DNA of 11,031 bases, from assembly GCA_947176435.1 (NCBI GenBank), contig CAMWQH010000008.1, positions 1 through 11,031 on the forward strand, written 5' to 3'. The notes beneath the pieces were generated by a model. It was not told the DNA's origin. It saw nothing but the letters and a program-made list of their open reading frames with translations, and made no database searches. How positions within the stretch are numbered: position 1 is the first letter of the stretch; each line of letters opens with the position of its first letter. The position numbers and the translations under genes are program-made. Source of the DNA: an uncultured Mycoplasmataceae bacterium (GTDB lineage Bacteria; Bacillota_I; Bacilli_A; Mycoplasmatales; Mycoplasmoidaceae). Of the stretch, positions 7,917 through 11,031 are shown one piece after another.

Positions 7917-7974
7917 AATAAAAAAAGACTAGCGTTATGCCAATCTCTTTAAGATCAGTAACTTTGTACTAGTG
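7914..7974 (-). terminator. Probable terminator of the lipoprotein gene (long imperfect hairpin)
   Basis: It lies 22 bases beyond the lipoprotein stop. An ACTAG/CTAGT stem (7928-7932 with 7969-7973), an inner GTTA/TAAC stem (7934-7937 with 7959-7962) and a small apical ATCT/AGAT pairing form a long broken hairpin. On the minus strand it is followed by T7 and a further T-rich stretch. The stem is less compact than a classic intrinsic terminator. The T-tract overlaps the -35 box of the rplJ promoter. Confidence 0.5.
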
Positions 7975-7995
7975 TTTATTTTATAGTAATAATAA

Positions 7996-10900
7996 CTAAT
8001 TTCATGTCTCAGAAGAAGCTGTAGAACAAGGAGTTGCTTCATACTTATTGTTATCATGATCATACATATTGCTCATTCCTCTACATCCCCATTTTAATTT
8101 TGAAATCTTTTCACCAGTTTTATATCCAAATTCAATCTTGATTTTAGTGGCATCAATTGCGCCACCTTCAAATGAAACTATAAAGTGAAAAGCACTAAAA
8201 AAATCATCATTTTCACTTTTTCTATTATCTCCTGAATAGAATCCGATGCTTGTTCCATATGCATGGCAAGCTCTTTCAAAGTGCGGGTTAAGATTTTTAC
8301 TATTTAGAACAATTTGTAATGAATCAAGATCGTGAAAATCAGAGTGTTTAGAAATACATCAAGAATCTCAACTTCCTGATATTCTACCAATTGCTGATTG
8401 AACAATACCATCTTGAACTAATTGTTTTAATGAAACAGAGTTTTTTTTATAAACATCAGAAGTTTGATATTTTTCTCATAATTTTGCCTTAGAATAGCTA
8501 AATTCAGTTTGTAGATCATGAATTTCAAGTGTAGCACCACACTTACTACCAGATACGGTATAGTCAAATCTTTTTAAAATTTCCTTATTATCTGCATCTG
8601 CATCAGGTTTAATTGATAAATTGTAGTTTACAATTCCTTCATCAGAAGACTGTTTTGAATACAACATAACATTTAATAAATATTCACCAGAAAGTTTTTT
8701 AGATGTAGATGTAGCCTTAACATTAAAAACAGGAAGTGTTGTAGGTTGAGTTTTATCTTCTGACAATTCATATATTTTAGAAGTGTCTAAAGCAAATTCA
8801 ATAGTAAAGTCAACATTATATTCAGCATTAACTCCAGTCAAACTTGAAATTTTTCCTGTGACTTCTTGACTAATATTTACAATGGTAGTGCTTGAGATAA
8901 CAGCATCTTTTATTTCACCTGATGAAACTTTTTTAGGATCATATACAGGAATTTCAAAAGAGCTATTATAAGTATCAGTAATAGTTGAAATATTACCTAT
9001 CATTTGTGCAGGAGAAAGAGCAACAAATGTAATTTGACAAGTACCAGTAAGTGGGGAATCATCTGCTGTTACAGTAGCAGTGATTGTGTTAGTAGAATTC
9101 GACAAATCGATAGTATCATTCCCACTTACAACAATACTATAGTCATTGTTGTTAACAGCTGGGACAAAAGTAATAAGTTTTTCAAGAAACATTTCGTTTC
9201 ATTCACCATCTTTATCAAATAATTTTTGTATTTCAGCTTTTGATACTTTTGTTAAATCTGGAAAACTTTTACTAGTTAATGTATCTAAAGGACTTGAAGT
9301 GCTACCAAATTCTTTGTATTCACTTGTTAGTTGCGAAAGATCTTTATCACTGTTTGAAGCTACAACTTTAATCTTCAAGAATAAATCTAAAATTAAATCA
9401 GTGCTTTTCTCTAAAACTCTTGAAGAATCAGATGCTTTTAATATAAAATATACTTCTTTTCCTCCTGATGTAGATGCATAATTACCTGCTTCAACAGCAT
9501 GTGTATCATCTTGATAAAAGTCAATTTCAAAGTCACTTTTTGCAAATTCTAAACTACTATATTTAGTTTTCAAAAATGAAACTATAGTGCTACTAATAGT
9601 AGGACTATTAGAAACTCCATCTTTTATTTCTTCAACTGTAGCAGCAGTAGGGGTGTTAACGTCAACATAACAAGTGTTTTTACCAAGTTCTGTATTTAAA
9701 CCATCAATTAATTCTTTATCATCTAAATCTTTTCTTGAATCTTTTAATAATAAAGGAACAGAAAAAGTAAATTCATTAACAAAAGGTGAATTAGCACGAA
9801 CTTCTGGTCTAATAGTTATTTCTAATGTTTTTTGTATTATTCCTCCCAAACTAATTTTTGATGGTATTTCAGTTAAATCTAAAGCATATCAGTCAGTTAT
9901 TGGAACATCTGATATAATAGGCAATTTGCCAATAATGCTAGTAAGCCTATTATTCAATTCATTAACCAATCCATTCCTTAAGTATTCTTCAGTATTTATT
10001 AAATTTGTTGATTTTTCTGAATTACTAATGTAATATTCAAAATCAGCAGTCAAGAAATTGTTTTCATCATAATTACTTAGTAATGATAAATCAAATTTAT
10101 CATCAACAATTTGAACATTTTTAAAAATAAAAGGAATTGATCTGTAATCATTATGAATCTTGTCAGAAATTAAAACAGTACAAGCCAAATTCATTGGATT
10201 TTCTTTAGTATGATATAAGTTATCAATTTGAAGTTTATCAAAGCTAAATTTAATGTCGTATTCTCAAGTAAGAAGAACACTTTCATAACCATAATCTGGA
10301 TAGTCTTTGTTTAATTTTCCTAAAACAAAATTACTTAAATATTGTTGAATAAAGCTAGAAACCGTTATAGGTTCATTGTTAGTTCTTTGATCATTAATTT
10401 CATAATTAGTAAGTTTGTCATACAATTGATTGTAAAGAATTTCTTTATCGTTTGAAAATAAATTATTAATATAAATGGGTTGTGCTAAATCTACTTGAAA
10501 ATCATTAGAAAACTTTTCATAATCATCGATTGAAGGTTTAATTTCAAAGTTTTCAGGAAACGCTTGCGCTACATAAGTACCACTTGGTATTGAAGTGCTA
10601 CCAGTTAAGCGTTTGCTATTTTTGCTTGGAAAAACATTAATTTGGTAACTAAAATCACTAGGGTTAGAAAGATCAATTGTTTCTCCTTCAGGAACAGTAG
10701 ATAAATCTACTGATAAATCTATATCATCGATACTTATTGCATCAATTAATTTTGGGTTAATATAACAAATTTCTTCAATTACATCTTGTTTAATTGTTTC
10801 ATTACTATTGATTGCTTCTCTTACTTGATCTACTGTTAAATTTCTTGGATCAATATCGTTTTGCTCTTCAGACTTAGGATATATAAAAACTGTAGGACAG

Positions 10901-11031
10901 TGAGGAAAAGTGTTAAAATCAATTTTGCTAATATCATATGCATTTTGTGCACACGATGAAACTGTTATAGCAATAGGGGTAGTTAAACCTATAAGTGCTA
11001 AACTTGATAAAAAATATTTATATTTTAAAAT
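7996..11031 (-). CDS. Large modular surface lipoprotein, start just outside the window
   Basis: No family name is recognised. 1011 codons are visible, ending with TAG; seven in-frame TGA codons and one TGG encode Trp. The visible N-terminus is a signal peptide (Lys/Tyr start, hydrophobic SSLALIGLTTPIAIT) and a mollicute-type lipobox VSSC with the lipidated Cys at visible residue 27. Only a few residues including the start codon should be missing. The protein is therefore expected to be anchored on the outer face of the membrane. After the anchor come about six diverged repeats, each a VxxI helix followed about 60-73 residues later by a strand pair often carrying L-T/S-G. The C-terminal ~180 residues differ, with five of the protein's 11 Cys and several Trp. 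The frame is uninterrupted, with no sign of decay. Possible roles are adhesion, surface variation or ligand binding, but none is shown by the sequence. Confidence 0.88.
8656..10839 (-). repeat. Six diverged protein-level repeat modules in the lipoprotein
   Basis: Approximate modules in visible residues are 65-150, 222-312, 346-430, 464-556, 594-680 and 700-792 (nucleotides 10582-10839, 10096-10368, 9742-9996, 9364-9642, 8992-9252, 8656-8934). Each begins with a helix-like segment (TVDQVREAI, TVSSFIQQYL, TEEYLRNGL, TVEEIKDGV, KAEIQKLF, SSGEIKDAV). Each ends with paired strands such as INVFPSKNSKRLTGS, FILKASDSSRVLEKS, TVTADDSPLTGT and NVKATSTSKKLSGE. The Leu of the strand motif recurs at 540, 661 and 780, about 120 residues apart. 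The first and fourth to sixth units are clear; the second and third fit only by spacing and pattern. There is little nucleotide identity, so these are old duplications. Confidence 0.6.

Noticed and set aside
7927..7974. The folded intergenic segment as a tRNA or other small RNA gene.
   Set aside because: It is too short, has no T-loop or CCA end, and its placement after a stop codon with a T-run suits a terminator.
9674..10033. Plus-strand ORFs opposite the lipoprotein (also near 9004-9481).
   Set aside because: They are shadows of the long uninterrupted minus-strand frame, with no start signals or recognisable motifs.

Overview
The window comes from an AT-rich mollicute (Mycoplasma/Spiroplasma-like) genome that reads UGA as tryptophan. 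Six reading frames (hisS, aspS, ecfT, truA, the large lipoprotein and their motifs) stay open only if in-frame TGA codons are read as Trp, and these fall where Trp is expected, for example His-Gly-Trp in TruA. Nearly every Trp codon seen is UGA; one UGG occurs near the end of the lipoprotein. The genus cannot be fixed from the sequence alone.

Left block, + strand (about 22-6632): hisS and aspS lie 2 bases apart. After a 35-base AT-rich gap come ecfA1, ecfA2, ecfT and truA, which are overlapping or 1 base apart. Two aminoacyl-tRNA synthetases, the ATPases and scaffold of an energy-coupling factor (ECF) vitamin/metal importer, and a tRNA pseudouridine synthase are thus packed almost without spacers. 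No substrate-binding EcfS gene is present, so the module probably serves S components encoded elsewhere.

Middle (6629-6826): the + block meets the minus block head to head. A 34-codon minus-strand ORF for a single-span membrane peptide overlaps the last bases of truA. It has its own TATAAT box, just downstream of the rplL terminator.

Right block, minus strand: rplJ and rplL (ribosomal stalk proteins L10 and L7/L12) form a two-gene operon with a clear promoter (TTTACA-17-TACAAT) and a structured 5' leader that matches the autoregulatory L10 leader. Next comes a large surface lipoprotein gene (7996 to the right edge, 1011 codons visible, start just off the window). It has a signal peptide with a lipobox, about six diverged repeats of roughly 100-150 residues, and a distinct Cys/Trp-containing C-terminal domain.

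Most of the window is conserved housekeeping sequence. The less familiar parts are the modular lipoprotein, the 34-residue membrane peptide, the roughly 100-residue insert in EcfT, and the contrast between a perfect Shine-Dalgarno site before ecfT and none before most of its neighbours. I found no CRISPR array, insertion sequence, tRNA, rRNA or obvious defence system.
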